In this document: piece by piece, positions 21,975 through 31,131 of the stretch | How the letters are laid out: the number at the start of each line of letters is the position of its first letter | Position numbering within the stretch: the stretch's first letter is position 1 | NCBI RefSeq assembly: GCF_022760175.1 | Contig: NZ_CP094326.1 | Coordinates: forward strand, 2,158,804 to 2,222,803 | DNA: 64,000 nt | Direction: 5' to 3' | Source: Zhouia spongiae | Lineage (GTDB): Bacteria > Bacteroidota > Bacteroidia > Flavobacteriales > Flavobacteriaceae | The notes under the pieces: generated by a model | What the model was told of the DNA's origin: nothing | What the model saw: the letters and a program-made list of their open reading frames with translations, nothing else | The model's database searches: none | Made by a program: the position numbers and the translations under genes

Positions 21975-23324
21975 ATGAAAATTATTATAGCCGGTGCTGG
22001 TGAAGTTGGGTTTCATCTGGCAAAATTACTGTCATACGAATCCCAAGACATCACACTTATCGATACCAATAAGGATAGTCTTTCTTACGCAGACACTCAT
22101 TTGGATATTAAAGTTTTAAAGGGAGATGCTACTTCTATAGCTGTATTAAAGGATGCAAGGGTAGGAAATTCAGATCTTGTAATTGGGGTCACATCAACCG
22201 AAACTACCAATATCACTCTTTGCCTGTTGGCGAAGCAGATGGGATGTAAAAGAACCATTGCGCGTATCTCTAATACTGAATTTATCCATAATAAGGATGA
22301 GGTGAAATTTTCTGAGCTGGGAATTGATGAGCTCATATCGCCGGAACAATTAGCGGCGGAAGAGATACAGCTATTGTTGGATCAATCAGCATTTAACGAT
22401 AGTTATGAGTTTGAAGGAGGAGCCTTAACGATGGTTGGAACCACTTTGCAGCGTACTGCTCCTTTTATAGGAAAGACAGTAAAGGAGGCAGCCTCTATTT
22501 TTCCCAAATTACATTTTGTGCCGATTGCCATTCAGCGATTCGGAACTCAATATACCCTTATTCCGAGGGGTGATACGGTTTTTAAGGAAGGAGACCAGGC
22601 CTATTTTGTAACTTCCGAGGCAGGGGTAAAAGAATTGTATAAACTTACCGGAAAAACCAAGGAGGAGATCAAAGACGTGATGATTCTTGGGGGAAGTAAA
22701 ATAGGGTATAAAACAGCCAGGGATCTTTGTTCGAACAGGTTTAGGGTAAAGCTTATTGAGAAGGATAAGAATAAATCTTTTGATCTGGCGGACCTGCTTC
22801 CGAATGCCCTTATCATTAACGGGGATGGTAGAAATGTTGAGTTGCTGGAAGAAGAAGATATTGAAGAAATGGATGCTTTTATTGCGGTAACCGGTAATTC
22901 AGAGACCAATATTATGTCGTGCCTGGTAGCCAAATCCAGAAACATTAAAAAAACCATAGCCTTGGTTGAAAACATGGATTATTTCCAGTTGTCTCAATCC
23001 ATAGGTATTGATACATTGATAAATAAAAAATTACTTGCGGCAAACAATATATTCCGGCATATAAGGAAAGGCGAGGTAGTGGCGTTAACACGCTTGAATA
23101 ATCTGAATGCCGAAATACTGGAGTTTATTGTAAAGAGGACCTCAGAAGTTACTGGTAAAAAAATAAGAGAGCTGGATTTTCCCAGGTCGGCTGTTATTGC
23201 CGGTGTGATTAGGGATGGTGAGGGAATGATAGCTTTGGGCGACTTCCAGATAAAAGCCGGAGACAGGGTAGTGGTGTGTTGTTTGCCCCGTTCTATAGCA
23301 CGCATTGAAAAACTATTTTTATAA
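21975..23324 (+). CDS. trkA: Trk potassium transporter regulatory subunit TrkA
   Basis: A 449-residue cytoplasmic protein that binds NAD(H) and gates the TrkH channel. It is an internal duplication: RCK/TrkA-N (IIAGAGEVGFHLAKLL at residues 3-18), TrkA-C, then a second TrkA-N (VMILGGSKIGYKTARDL near 236-252) and a second TrkA-C ending the protein. The first half has the intact GxGxxG dinucleotide motif; the second has a modified GGSKIG. A -7 element TATATTTG lies at 21940-21947, 28 bp before the ATG. trkH follows after 9 bp, so the two form an operon. Confidence 0.96.
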   Translation: MKIIIAGAGEVGFHLAKLLSYESQDITLIDTNKDSLSYADTHLDIKVLKGDATSIAVLKDARVGNSDLVIGVTSTETTNITLCLLAKQMGCKRTIARISNTEFIHNKDEVKFSELGIDELISPEQLAAEEIQLLLDQSAFNDSYEFEGGALTMVGTTLQRTAPFIGKTVKEAASIFPKLHFVPIAIQRFGTQYTLIPRGDTVFKEGDQAYFVTSEAGVKELYKLTGKTKEEIKDVMILGGSKIGYKTARDLCSNRFRVKLIEKDKNKSFDLADLLPNALIINGDGRNVELLEEEDIEEMDAFIAVTGNSETNIMSCLVAKSRNIKKTIALVENMDYFQLSQSIGIDTLINKKLLAANNIFRHIRKGEVVALTRLNNLNAEILEFIVKRTSEVTGKKIRELDFPRSAVIAGVIRDGEGMIALGDFQIKAGDRVVVCCLPRSIARIEKLFL

Positions 23325-23333
23325 ATTCAGGTA

Positions 23334-24830
23334 ATGGCAAAAAAGCTTAATACCAAGATCATTTTTCATTTAATGGGGTTGCTGATGCTGTGTAATGGGG
23401 TGTTTATGCTCCTTGCGTCGGTTGTCAGTGCAATTTATAAAGATGGGGTTACCCTGGAGATGTCCTTTGCGGGGATAAGTACTACATTGATCGGAACGCT
23501 TTTTATGTTTGCTACCAAAGAGCATAAAAAGGAGATAAAAAAGCGTGAAGGGTATGTGGTTGTTACATTCGGCTGGGTTTTTATGAGCCTAACAGGAATG
23601 TTGCCATATCTTTTTACTGATACAATTCCCGATGTTACGAATGCTTTCTTTGAGACCATGAGCGGATATACTACCACCGGGGCTTCCGTACTAGATGATA
23701 TAGAGGCGTTACCAGAAGGGGTTTTGTTCTGGCGCAGTATGACACATTGGATAGGGGGGATGGGGATAATTGTTCTTGCAATTGCCATACTTCCGTTGCT
23801 GGGGATTGGAGGGATGCAGCTTTTTGCTGCCGAAGCCCCCGGGCCAAGTGCCGATAAGCTACATCCGAGAATTACCGATACGGCCAAGCGCCTGTGGCTT
23901 ATTTATGTAGGGTATACTCTTGCAGAGACCCTTTTGTTGAAATTGGCAGGGATGAGCTTCTTTGACGCGGTTAATCATTCGATGGCGACCTTGTCGACAG
24001 GCGGGTTTTCAACAAAAAATGCAAGTTTGGCATATTGGAATGATCAGCCGGTCGTTCAATACATTGTCATACTCTTTATGTTTTTGGCCGGAACAAATTT
24101 TGTGTTGAGCTATTTTGCATTCAAAGGAAAAGTGCAGAAAGTGATTAAGGATGACGAGTTTAAGTATTATTTCCGGTTCATTGTTGCCTTTACGATTATC
24201 TGCGCTTTGGTTGTGTATTTTCAGTCTGATGTCGAATTGAGCGCTTACCATCCGATGGTTTGGGGTGAGGGTGAAAGCGCATTCAGGCATTCGTTGTTCC
24301 AGGTGATATCGGTAATCACTACAACAGGTTTTGTTACTGCCGATTTTACAAGCTGGACGACCTTCCTGACGGTGTTCTTTTTCGGGTTAATGTTTCTCGG
24401 AGGGTCTGCCGGGTCTACATCCGGGGGAGTAAAGGTGGTGCGCCATATGTTGATGATCAAGAACGGTCTGTTGGAGTTTAAGAGGACCTTACATCCAAAT
24501 GCCGTGATTCCGGTTAGGTATAACAGGAAGATGGTTACGGAAAGTATTGTTTATAACATCCTCGGTTTCTTTATTCTTTATATGTTGTTGTTTATTATAG
24601 GAGCCCTGGTATTGGGGTTTCTGGGCCTCGACTTTGAAACGGCTGTCGGAGGCGCTGCATCCTCTCTGGGTAATGTAGGACCTGCTTTCGGACAATTGCA
24701 CCCGCTGGCCAATTTTAACAGCTTGCCGGCTTTAGGGAAATGGTGGTGTTCTTTTCTGATGTTGTTGGGAAGGCTTGAGTTGTTTACCGTCTTGATCTTG
24801 TTAACTCCTTTCTTTTGGAAACGTACTTAA
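23334..24830 (+). CDS. trkH: Trk potassium uptake channel subunit TrkH
   Basis: A 498-residue inner-membrane protein of the TrkH/KtrB superfamily that forms the K+ pathway. Four membrane-pore-membrane repeats carry the selectivity-filter segments TMSGYTTTGAS, STLSTGGFSTKN, SVITTTGFVT and SSLGNVGPAFG, each with the central glycine intact. Extra N-terminal transmembrane helices precede the repeats. It is the second gene of the trkA-trkH operon. The decayed insertion element lies just after its stop and does not damage it. Confidence 0.96.
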   Translation: MAKKLNTKIIFHLMGLLMLCNGVFMLLASVVSAIYKDGVTLEMSFAGISTTLIGTLFMFATKEHKKEIKKREGYVVVTFGWVFMSLTGMLPYLFTDTIPDVTNAFFETMSGYTTTGASVLDDIEALPEGVLFWRSMTHWIGGMGIIVLAIAILPLLGIGGMQLFAAEAPGPSADKLHPRITDTAKRLWLIYVGYTLAETLLLKLAGMSFFDAVNHSMATLSTGGFSTKNASLAYWNDQPVVQYIVILFMFLAGTNFVLSYFAFKGKVQKVIKDDEFKYYFRFIVAFTIICALVVYFQSDVELSAYHPMVWGEGESAFRHSLFQVISVITTTGFVTADFTSWTTFLTVFFFGLMFLGGSAGSTSGGVKVVRHMLMIKNGLLEFKRTLHPNAVIPVRYNRKMVTESIVYNILGFFILYMLLFIIGALVLGFLGLDFETAVGGAASSLGNVGPAFGQLHPLANFNSLPALGKWWCSFLMLLGRLELFTVLILLTPFFWKRT

Positions 24831-24859
24831 GGGAATAAAAATATCTGTAAATAAAAAAA

Positions 24860-25589
24860 GAAGCTGTCTAAAAAGGCAGTTAGGTTTTGTGAATGTAAAT
24901 TTAAAGATGAGCCGAAAAGTTATCTGGAAGACCCACGATCAAGGGCAGTTGAGCCTACTTCCTCCAGCTATGATGATCTGGTACCCCAAAATCATCCTGT
25001 GCGTATTGTCAATACGATTTTAGACTCAATAGACCTAAGTAGTTTAGAGAAGACCTACCTTGGAGGGGGTACTGCGAGCTACCATCCCAAGGTGCTGTTA
25101 AAGGTTTTGGTCGATGTTTATTTGCGTAATGTATATTCTTCACGTAAAATAGAACAGGCTTTAAACGAGAACATCCATTTTATATGGCTTGGTTCCGGGG
25201 CTAAACCAGATCATAATACTATCAGCAATTTCCGTGTTGAACGCAACCACGAACAGATACGGTTAAAGGCAAAGGCTAAAGAGCTGTTACTCTCTGAAGA
25301 AGGAATTGTCCGCCGAAAACGCAGGTGTTGGGATGTGGAAGCTGTTTTTGGAAACATAAAACACAATATGGGCTTTAAGCGTTTTTTTATGTTAAGAGGA
25401 CTTGATAAAGTAACCGCCGAAACAGGCTTAGTGGCCGGCTCACAACCTTAGAAAAGCAGGCTTGAGTACGTAAGTCAACTTTATTTGCTTATTGACTGCA
25501 TACTGCCTGCCGAATACTATCCTCTATTTTTGAATGAAACCTATTGGAGTGAAAATAAAAAGACCGACTAAATCTTTTTAGACGGCCTC
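24860..25589 (+). mobile_element. Decayed IS1182-family insertion element (about 730 bp)
   Basis: Imperfect terminal inverted repeats bound the element: GAAGCTGTCTAAAAAG at 24860-24875 and, on the other strand, GAGGCCGTCTAAAAAG at 25589-25574 (14 of 16 matching). Inside is a broken transposase reading frame. Full-length members are roughly twice this size, so the copy has lost its centre. It lies between the convergent ends of trkH and the aminotransferase gene. I could not identify a clear target-site duplication. Confidence 0.82.
24908..25473 (+). pseudogene. IS1182-family transposase remnant, frameshifted and internally deleted
   Basis: The reading begins in one frame with WKTHDQGQLSLLPP, moves to a second frame at about 24965 with YDDLVPQNHPVRIVNTILD, and returns to another frame near 25437, where AHNLRKAGLST ends at 25473. 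At least two frameshifts are therefore needed to read the family sequence. In the main frame, the N-terminal DUF772-type domain (HPKVLLKVLVDVYLRNVYSSRKIEQA) passes straight from FRVERNHEQI into the C-terminal VEAVFGNIKHNMGFKRF motif. The central catalytic region of roughly 250 residues is missing. It cannot encode an active transposase. Confidence 0.85.
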
Positions 25590-25616
25590 TTTTTTATTCT
25601 TAATGTTTTCTGCGGA

Positions 25617-26804
25617 TTATGAAAGAACTTCTTTTATTCTTCCAATGGCTTCCACTAATTCTTTTTCGGAAGCTGCATATGATATTCTGATGCAATTCGG
25701 GTCTCCGAATGCTTCACCTGTTACCGTTGCTACATTGGCTTCTTCAAGGATAAACATAGCCAGGTCGGAAGCGTTCTCTATTTTTCTTCCTTTAATGGTC
25801 TTTCCGAAGAAAGACGAGATGTCAGGGAATACATAAAAGGCACCTTCCGGAACATTCAGTTTGAATCCTTCGATTTCGCCCAGGAGATCAAGAACCAAAT
25901 CACGTCTTTTTTTGAATTCATCAATCATAAACTGAATTTTGCTGACCGGGGCTTCTAATGCAGCAATAGTAGCTCGCTGGCCGATAGCATTGGCACCACT
26001 CGTTACTTGTCCTTGAATCTTATTACATGCCCTGGCGATAAATTCCGGAGCACCGATAAAGCCTATTCTCCATCCGGTCATGGCGAATGCTTTAGAAACA
26101 CCGTTCACCGTTACGGTACGGTCGTACATGCCGTCTATTTCGGCAATGCTTGTATGACCTTCAGCAAAGTTTATGTGTTCGTAGATTTCATCTGATACGA
26201 TATATATATCCGGATATTTTCTGAGAACAGCTGCAAGAGACTCTAATTCTTCTTTGCTGTATACTGATCCTGACGGGTTGCACGGAGAACTGTACCAAAG
26301 CATTTTTGTTTTAGGAGTAATGGCAGCCTCAAGTTGTTCGGCTGTCATTTTGAAATCGTTCTCTATAGAAGTCGTAACCTCAACCGGCACTCCTTCTGCC
26401 AGTTTTACAATTTCTGAATAGCTTACCCAATACGGAGCCGGCAGAATAACCTCATCGCCGGGATTGATCATGGCGAGGGCCACATTGGCCAATGATTGTT
26501 TAGCTCCGGTAGAAACAACGATCTGGCTTGGTGTGTAGGTAAGATTGTTATCTCTTTTGAACTTTTTGATGATAGCCTCCTTCAGATCCCCATATCCGTC
26601 TACAGGAGGATAGGCACTATAGTTTTGGTCTATAGCATCTTTAGCAGCCTCTTTAATGAATTCAGGAATGTTGAAATCCGGTTCACCCAAACTTAAGCCG
26701 ATAATGTCTTTGCCTTCTGCCTTAAGTTCTCTGGCTTTGGCAGCCATGGCCAACGTAGCTGATGTAGCCATATTGACTACACGCTCTGATAAATGTTGTT
26801 TCAT
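25617..26804 (-). CDS. PLP-dependent aminotransferase, aspartate aminotransferase type
   Basis: A 395-residue class I/II aminotransferase (fold type I). It has the N-terminal LSLGEPDFNIP loop, the cofactor-binding STGAKQSLAN segment, the SSPCNPSGSVYSKEEL motif with its conserved Asn, the DEIYEHI Asp-Tyr pair, and the PLP lysine in VNGVSKAFAMTGWRIG. A substrate-carboxylate Arg is in CIRISYA near the C terminus. Length and motifs match subgroup I-gamma aspartate (or aspartate/prephenate) aminotransferases. It is likely cotranscribed with the upstream desaturase gene (35-bp gap) and converges with trkH across the insertion remnant. Confidence 0.92.
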   Translation of the reverse strand: MKQHLSERVVNMATSATLAMAAKARELKAEGKDIIGLSLGEPDFNIPEFIKEAAKDAIDQNYSAYPPVDGYGDLKEAIIKKFKRDNNLTYTPSQIVVSTGAKQSLANVALAMINPGDEVILPAPYWVSYSEIVKLAEGVPVEVTTSIENDFKMTAEQLEAAITPKTKMLWYSSPCNPSGSVYSKEELESLAAVLRKYPDIYIVSDEIYEHINFAEGHTSIAEIDGMYDRTVTVNGVSKAFAMTGWRIGFIGAPEFIARACNKIQGQVTSGANAIGQRATIAALEAPVSKIQFMIDEFKKRRDLVLDLLGEIEGFKLNVPEGAFYVFPDISSFFGKTIKGRKIENASDLAMFILEEANVATVTGEAFGDPNCIRISYAASEKELVEAIGRIKEVLS

Positions 26805-26839
26805 TGTGTTGGTTGATTTCTTTAAATTAATGCTTTCGC

Positions 26840-27940
26840 TTAGTAAGCCATTTTGGGCTTTCTACCTAATTCTTTTAGGTGTTTAAAGTGCGAAATTACA
26901 GCTTTTCTGGTACTTCTGTATTCGTTATATGGCAAATTGAACTCTTTTGCTGTTTCTCTAACAATTTTAGAAATATTTGTATAATGGATATGACTGATGT
27001 TAGGGAAGATATGGTGTTCAACCTGATGGTTTAAGCCGCCTGTAAACCAGTTAACGATTTTGTTTTTTGTAGAAAAGTTAGCTGTAGTGAATAATTGGTG
27101 TATAGCCCAGGTATTTTGGATCGATCCGTCTTCTTCCGGTAGAGGGGTCTCGGTTTCTTCAACAACATGTGCCAACTGAAAAACGATGCTTAATATGAGT
27201 CCTGCGGTATAATGCATGGCAAAGAAACCAATCAGTACCTTCCACCATGCGATGTCCAAGACAAGCATGGGTAAAACGATCCAGATCGTTAAGTATATTA
27301 GTTTGGTAATTACGAGTACGCTCCATTCTTTGGCAGGGTTAGGGAACTTCCCGTAAGAAAGTTTCCTTTTCAAGTACCCATGCATTTGTTTGAAATCCGT
27401 AGTAATGGCCCAATTCAGCGTCAGTAGTCCGTAAAGGAAAACAGAATAATAATGCTGGAATTTATGAAAGCGTCTCCATTCAGCATGCTTTGTAAATCGA
27501 ATGATCCTTCCTGCATCAAGGTCTTCATCATGACCATGAATGTTGGTGTAGGTATGGTGAAGTACATTGTGCTGGACTTTCCAGTTGTACACATTACCGG
27601 CCAGGATGTATATGCTGCTCCCCATTAATTTATTGAGCCATGGTTTCGAAGAGTACGAGCCGTGGTTTCCGTCGTGCATTACGTTCATTCCGACTCCGGC
27701 CATACCGACCCCGATAACAATGGTCAGCAATAATTGTAACCACTGGTTCATATCAATGGTTAAAATAAGGAAGTAAGGAGTCAAAAAGATGGAAAACATT
27801 ACTATAGTTTTTAAGTATAGTTTCCAGTTTCCGGTCTTTTTCAGATTTTTTTCTTTGAAGTAATTATTTACTCTCTTGTTTAACGTTTTAAAAAACTGCG
27901 CGTTATCCTTTCTGGAAAATCTAATTGTTGGTGTATTCAT
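26840..27940 (-). CDS. Membrane fatty acid (acyl-CoA) desaturase
   Basis: A 366-residue di-iron membrane desaturase. The three histidine boxes are intact: HDGNH (residues 89-93), HNVLHH (124-129) and HQVEHH (305-310). Hydrophobic segments lie at about 43-64, 67-88 and 210-255. The third box has the form QxxHH, the pattern of front-end (delta-5/delta-6-like) desaturases, but the fused cytochrome b5 domain of eukaryotic members is absent. Electrons must therefore come from a separate carrier. A role in membrane-lipid unsaturation is expected; regiospecificity cannot be told. A -7 element TATTTTTG is at 28035-28028, giving a leader of roughly 80 nt. Confidence 0.9.
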   Translation of the reverse strand: MNTPTIRFSRKDNAQFFKTLNKRVNNYFKEKNLKKTGNWKLYLKTIVMFSIFLTPYFLILTIDMNQWLQLLLTIVIGVGMAGVGMNVMHDGNHGSYSSKPWLNKLMGSSIYILAGNVYNWKVQHNVLHHTYTNIHGHDEDLDAGRIIRFTKHAEWRRFHKFQHYYSVFLYGLLTLNWAITTDFKQMHGYLKRKLSYGKFPNPAKEWSVLVITKLIYLTIWIVLPMLVLDIAWWKVLIGFFAMHYTAGLILSIVFQLAHVVEETETPLPEEDGSIQNTWAIHQLFTTANFSTKNKIVNWFTGGLNHQVEHHIFPNISHIHYTNISKIVRETAKEFNLPYNEYRSTRKAVISHFKHLKELGRKPKMAY

Positions 27941-28114
27941 GATAATAAGTTAATCTCAACTGCATTTTACTTTTTCTTATAACGTATTCATAAATCCATT
28001 ATTGGATCGTATAAACACATTAAGGGCCAAAAATAAAAATTATAACTGGTTAATAAGTATATTTTATTCTAAACTTAAGCTAACAAAATGCTACTTTTGT
28101 TAAAATTCTAATGC

Positions 28115-28747
28115 ATGTCTACAGAACTTATACTAAAATACTTTCCTGATATTACAGAAGAACAGCTAAACCGTTTCGATCAATTGGAGGGGCTTTACAA
28201 GGATTGGAACAGTAAGATCAACGTGATTTCCAGAAAAGATATCGATCAGCTGTACGAAAGGCATGTGTTACATTCTTTGGGTATCGCAAAGGTGCAGCCT
28301 TTTAATTCGGGCGCTAAAATACTCGATGTAGGTACGGGTGGGGGCTTTCCGGGAATCCCTTTGGCAATCCTTTTCCCGGAAACGGATTTCTGTCTTATCG
28401 ATGCTATCGGTAAAAAAATAAAGGTAGTTCAGGGAGTTGCGGATTCTCTGGGGCTTAAGAACGTAAAAGCGGAGCATATCCGGGCCAATAAGGTAAAAGA
28501 AGAGTTTGATTTTATAGTCAGCAGAGCCGTAACAAATATGCCTGATTTTGTGAAATGGGTAAAAGGAAGGGTCGCTAAGCGGCAAAAGCACGATTTGAAA
28601 AACGGAATTCTTTATCTTAAAGGAGGAGATCTTTCAGAAGAATTGTCGGTTTATGAGACCATAAGGCTGTACGATTTAAAAGATTATTTTGAGGAACCTT
28701 TTTTTGATACAAAAAAGGTTGTCTATCTGCCTATGAAGTATAAATAG
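28115..28747 (+). CDS. rsmG: 16S rRNA (guanine-527-N7)-methyltransferase
   Basis: A 210-residue class I methyltransferase that makes m7G527 in the 530 loop of 16S rRNA. The SAM motif ILDVGTGGGFPGIPLAILFP lies near residues 69-88. The upstream YKDWNSKINVISRKD and RHVLHSL segments and the later VSRAVTNMPDFVKW are typical. Mutants of this family give low-level streptomycin resistance in other bacteria. A -7 element TACTTTTG is at 28092-28099, only about 15 bp before the ATG, so the leader is very short. It converges with the small gene that follows. Confidence 0.95.
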   Translation: MSTELILKYFPDITEEQLNRFDQLEGLYKDWNSKINVISRKDIDQLYERHVLHSLGIAKVQPFNSGAKILDVGTGGGFPGIPLAILFPETDFCLIDAIGKKIKVVQGVADSLGLKNVKAEHIRANKVKEEFDFIVSRAVTNMPDFVKWVKGRVAKRQKHDLKNGILYLKGGDLSEELSVYETIRLYDLKDYFEEPFFDTKKVVYLPMKYK

Positions 28748-28752
28748 CCTGG

Positions 28753-29028
28753 TTAGATATTTAAAAGTTCATAGTATTCATGTTTCCACAGGTAAATATG
28801 TCTTCTCAGATACTTTTTTATCCTGGTGAATAAGGAATCTTCTTTCGATCTGATCCTGGTGTTCAGTATTTTTTCAAAAAGCTCAAGTTTGGTATCAATA
28901 TCCTGTTTGTCATTTGAGATCAGGATCTTTTTGAATTTTTCGTCAATGTGAAAATCCTCTCCTTTTCCGTTTTTTTCAAAAAGGGTACATTTTATATTTA
29001 TAAGACAATATGTTTCTTTTGTTTTCAT
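28753..29028 (-). CDS. Small protein of unknown function (91 aa)
   Basis: I do not recognise this 91-residue protein. It is basic and lysine-rich, with no signal peptide or membrane segment. An N-terminal beta-like stretch (CLINIKCTLFEKNG) is followed by charged helices (ILISNDKQDIDTKLELFEKIL) and a basic C-terminal helix (RIKKYLRRHIYLWKHEYYEL). It converges with rsmG, with 5 bp between the stops, and the tight fit argues for a real gene. No partner gene is adjacent on its strand, and the region upstream holds no gene for about 380 bp. Its function is unknown. Confidence 0.6.
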   Translation of the reverse strand: MKTKETYCLINIKCTLFEKNGKGEDFHIDEKFKKILISNDKQDIDTKLELFEKILNTRIRSKEDSLFTRIKKYLRRHIYLWKHEYYELLNI

Positions 29029-29412
29029 TGGGATGGGTTTTGATCATCATTAAAGTTAGGTGATAAACATTAATTTTACAATTAATTAACGTTAAATTTA
29101 CATTTGATGAAATTTAATGTAGTGTATTTTTTCTTTTTGTTTATTGATAATCAGTGTCTTATTGTTTTTATGCGAGGTATGCTCCTGCGGTTGTCGCTCG
29201 CGGGATAGACTAAGGTACGGGTCTTGTTTTAAAGGAGTCTGGTTTAAGAATTTCCCGGCAGCGCTCGAAGCATCCTTATATGAAACTATATCAGATTAAA
29301 GTATCAGTATCTCAACGTCTGTGTTGTGTAAGACTCACGTTAATGTGTGAAAAGGAACTAAAAAACCCGGCCTTGAAAAGCCGGGTTTTTTATAGGGATT
29401 TAATGTATTTGA
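29029..29412. other. Gene-free region between the 91-aa gene and pruA
   Basis: About 380 bp without a supported gene. The part at 29029-29160 is very AT-rich. From about 29170 to 29280 the composition turns GC-richer and contains the hairpin TCCTGCG/CGCGGGA (29183-29189 with 29199-29205, one wobble). The end of the region is the pruA terminator. A short plus-strand open frame here runs into pruA antisense and is not accepted. Confidence 0.5.
29360..29391 (-). terminator. Rho-independent terminator of pruA
   Basis: AACCCGGC (29364-29371) and GCCGGGTT (29380-29387) form the stem, with A runs before and T runs after, so it can work on both strands. It lies 22 bp past the pruA stop. Confidence 0.88.
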
Positions 29413-31041
29413 TTATTCTCCCAGGAATGGGTATCTGTAATCTTCAGGAGAGACAAAAGTCTCTTTTATCAATCTTGGAGAAACCCAACGTAGCAAGTTT
29501 AACGGAGAACCTGCTTTGTCATTGGTTCCGGAAGCTCTGGCTCCTCCAAATGGTTGTTGTCCTACGACGGCACCTGTTGGTTTGTCGTTGATATAGAAGT
29601 TACCGGCACAGTTTTGAAGTGCTTGTGTGGCTTCTTCTATCGTGTACCTGTCATTTGAAAAGATAGCCCCGGTTAATGCGTATTCTGAGGTTCTGTCGAC
29701 AAGTTTTAGTGTCTCACTCCATTTTTGATCCTCATAAACATATACTGTTACAACTGGTCCGAAAAGCTCGGTAGTCATTGTTTCGTATTGAGGGTTGGTG
29801 GTTAAGATTACGGTAGGCTCAATAAAGTATCCGACAGATTTATCGCATTTACCACCTATGATAACATCGGCTTCATTGCTTTCTTTGGCTTTGTTGATAT
29901 AGCTTTCAAGCTTATTGAAAGAACCTTCGTGGATTACGGCTGTTATAAAATTGCCCATATCTTCCGGAGACCCCATTTTGAAAGAAGCAACGTCTTCTTT
30001 AACAAAGTTTAATGTTTCTTCAGCTATTGATTTTGGAAGATATACTCTTGAGGCAGCACTGCATTTTTGTCCCTGGAACTCGAACGCCCCCCTTGAGATG
30101 GCAGTTGCAACCTGTTTGGGTTTTGCAGACGGGTGTGCAATAATAAAGTCTTTTCCACCGGTTTCACCAACAATTCTTGGATATGTTTTATAGTTGTGGA
30201 TGTTGTTTCCGATCTTTTGCCAGATGTTTTTGAAAACTGTAGTAGAGCCTGTAAAGTGAATTCCTGAGAAATCAGGGCTGGCTAAAACAGTGTCCGTTAT
30301 CATTGCCGGATCACCATAAACGACATTGATAACGCCATCAGGTACACCGGCTTCTTTGAATACGTCGACAATTACTTTTGCAGAGAAAATCTGGCTGTCG
30401 CTGGGTTTCCACACAACCACGTTGCCCATTAGTGCAGCACTGGCAGGCAGGTTGCCTGCTATGGCTGTAAAGTTAAAAGGGGAAACGGCATATACAAATC
30501 CTTCGAGCGGCCTGTATTCAACCCTGTTCCAGATTCCTTCTGATGAAATAGGTTGATCATTGTAAATTTGGGTCATGTACTGGACATTGAAACGCAAAAA
30601 ATCTACGATCTCACAGGCAGAATCGATCTCAGCCTGAAATATATTTTTAGACTGCACAAGCATGGTGGCAGCATTCATTTTATCTCTGTATGGGCCGGCA
30701 ATTAAATCGGCGGCACGTAAGAAAATGGCAGCTCTTTGTTCCCACGTAAGGGCAGCCCATTTTTCTCTGGCTTCAAGAGCAGTACTAATGGCTTTCTCAA
30801 CATGTGATTTTTCAGCTAAGTGGTATTCACCTAAAACATGCTGGTGTTCATGTGGGGGAGACATCGTTCTTGTGTTTCCGGTTCTGATTTCTTCACCGTT
30901 TATATAAAGAGGAATGTCAACTTTGCTGTTGTAAAACTCTTTATATTGTCTTAGTACAGATTCTCTTTCTGGGGTTCCCGGAGCGTATGACTTTATAGGC
31001 TCGTTTACGGCCTTTGGAACGTGGAAAAAACCTTTTGACAT
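29413..31041 (-). CDS. pruA: L-glutamate gamma-semialdehyde dehydrogenase (P5C dehydrogenase)
   Basis: A 542-residue aldehyde dehydrogenase that oxidises the proline-derived semialdehyde to glutamate with NAD+. The motif ETGGKDFIIAHPSA carries the general-base Glu, and FEFQGQKCSAASRVYLP the catalytic Cys. The PFGGARASGTNDKAG segment and the overall length fit the stand-alone P5C dehydrogenase family (not PutA). An upstream in-frame ATG (31110) is rejected because the promoter TTG-23-TACCTTTG occupies 31110-31077; the start MSKGFFHVPK at 31041 follows it. No proline dehydrogenase gene lies in the window. Confidence 0.95.
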   Translation of the reverse strand: MSKGFFHVPKAVNEPIKSYAPGTPERESVLRQYKEFYNSKVDIPLYINGEEIRTGNTRTMSPPHEHQHVLGEYHLAEKSHVEKAISTALEAREKWAALTWEQRAAIFLRAADLIAGPYRDKMNAATMLVQSKNIFQAEIDSACEIVDFLRFNVQYMTQIYNDQPISSEGIWNRVEYRPLEGFVYAVSPFNFTAIAGNLPASAALMGNVVVWKPSDSQIFSAKVIVDVFKEAGVPDGVINVVYGDPAMITDTVLASPDFSGIHFTGSTTVFKNIWQKIGNNIHNYKTYPRIVGETGGKDFIIAHPSAKPKQVATAISRGAFEFQGQKCSAASRVYLPKSIAEETLNFVKEDVASFKMGSPEDMGNFITAVIHEGSFNKLESYINKAKESNEADVIIGGKCDKSVGYFIEPTVILTTNPQYETMTTELFGPVVTVYVYEDQKWSETLKLVDRTSEYALTGAIFSNDRYTIEEATQALQNCAGNFYINDKPTGAVVGQQPFGGARASGTNDKAGSPLNLLRWVSPRLIKETFVSPEDYRYPFLGE

Positions 31042-31076
31042 AATTAACGCTATTTTACTGTTTATATAATTTGGGT

Positions 31077-31110
31077 CAAAGGTAATAAACCTCAAACGTT
31101 TGAAAAACAA
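31077..31110 (-). promoter_or_regulatory. Promoter of pruA
   Basis: On the minus strand a -33 TTG (31110-31108) and a -7 TACCTTTG (31084-31077) are 23 bp apart. The -33 element touches the T run of the apaG terminator. It fixes the pruA start downstream at 31041. Confidence 0.6.
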
Positions 31111-31130
31111 AAAACAACCAAAAGGTTGTT
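31108..31130 (-). terminator. Rho-independent terminator of apaG
   Basis: On the minus strand AACAACC and GGTTGTT (31130-31124 with 31119-31113) pair across a 4-nt loop and are followed by a T-rich tail. It starts directly after the apaG stop region. Confidence 0.75.
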
Positions 31131-31131
31131 C

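Noticed and set aside
29280-29591. Plus-strand open frame entering pruA antisense
   Set aside because: It crosses the pruA terminator and the coding end of pruA, and its product looks like an antisense shadow.
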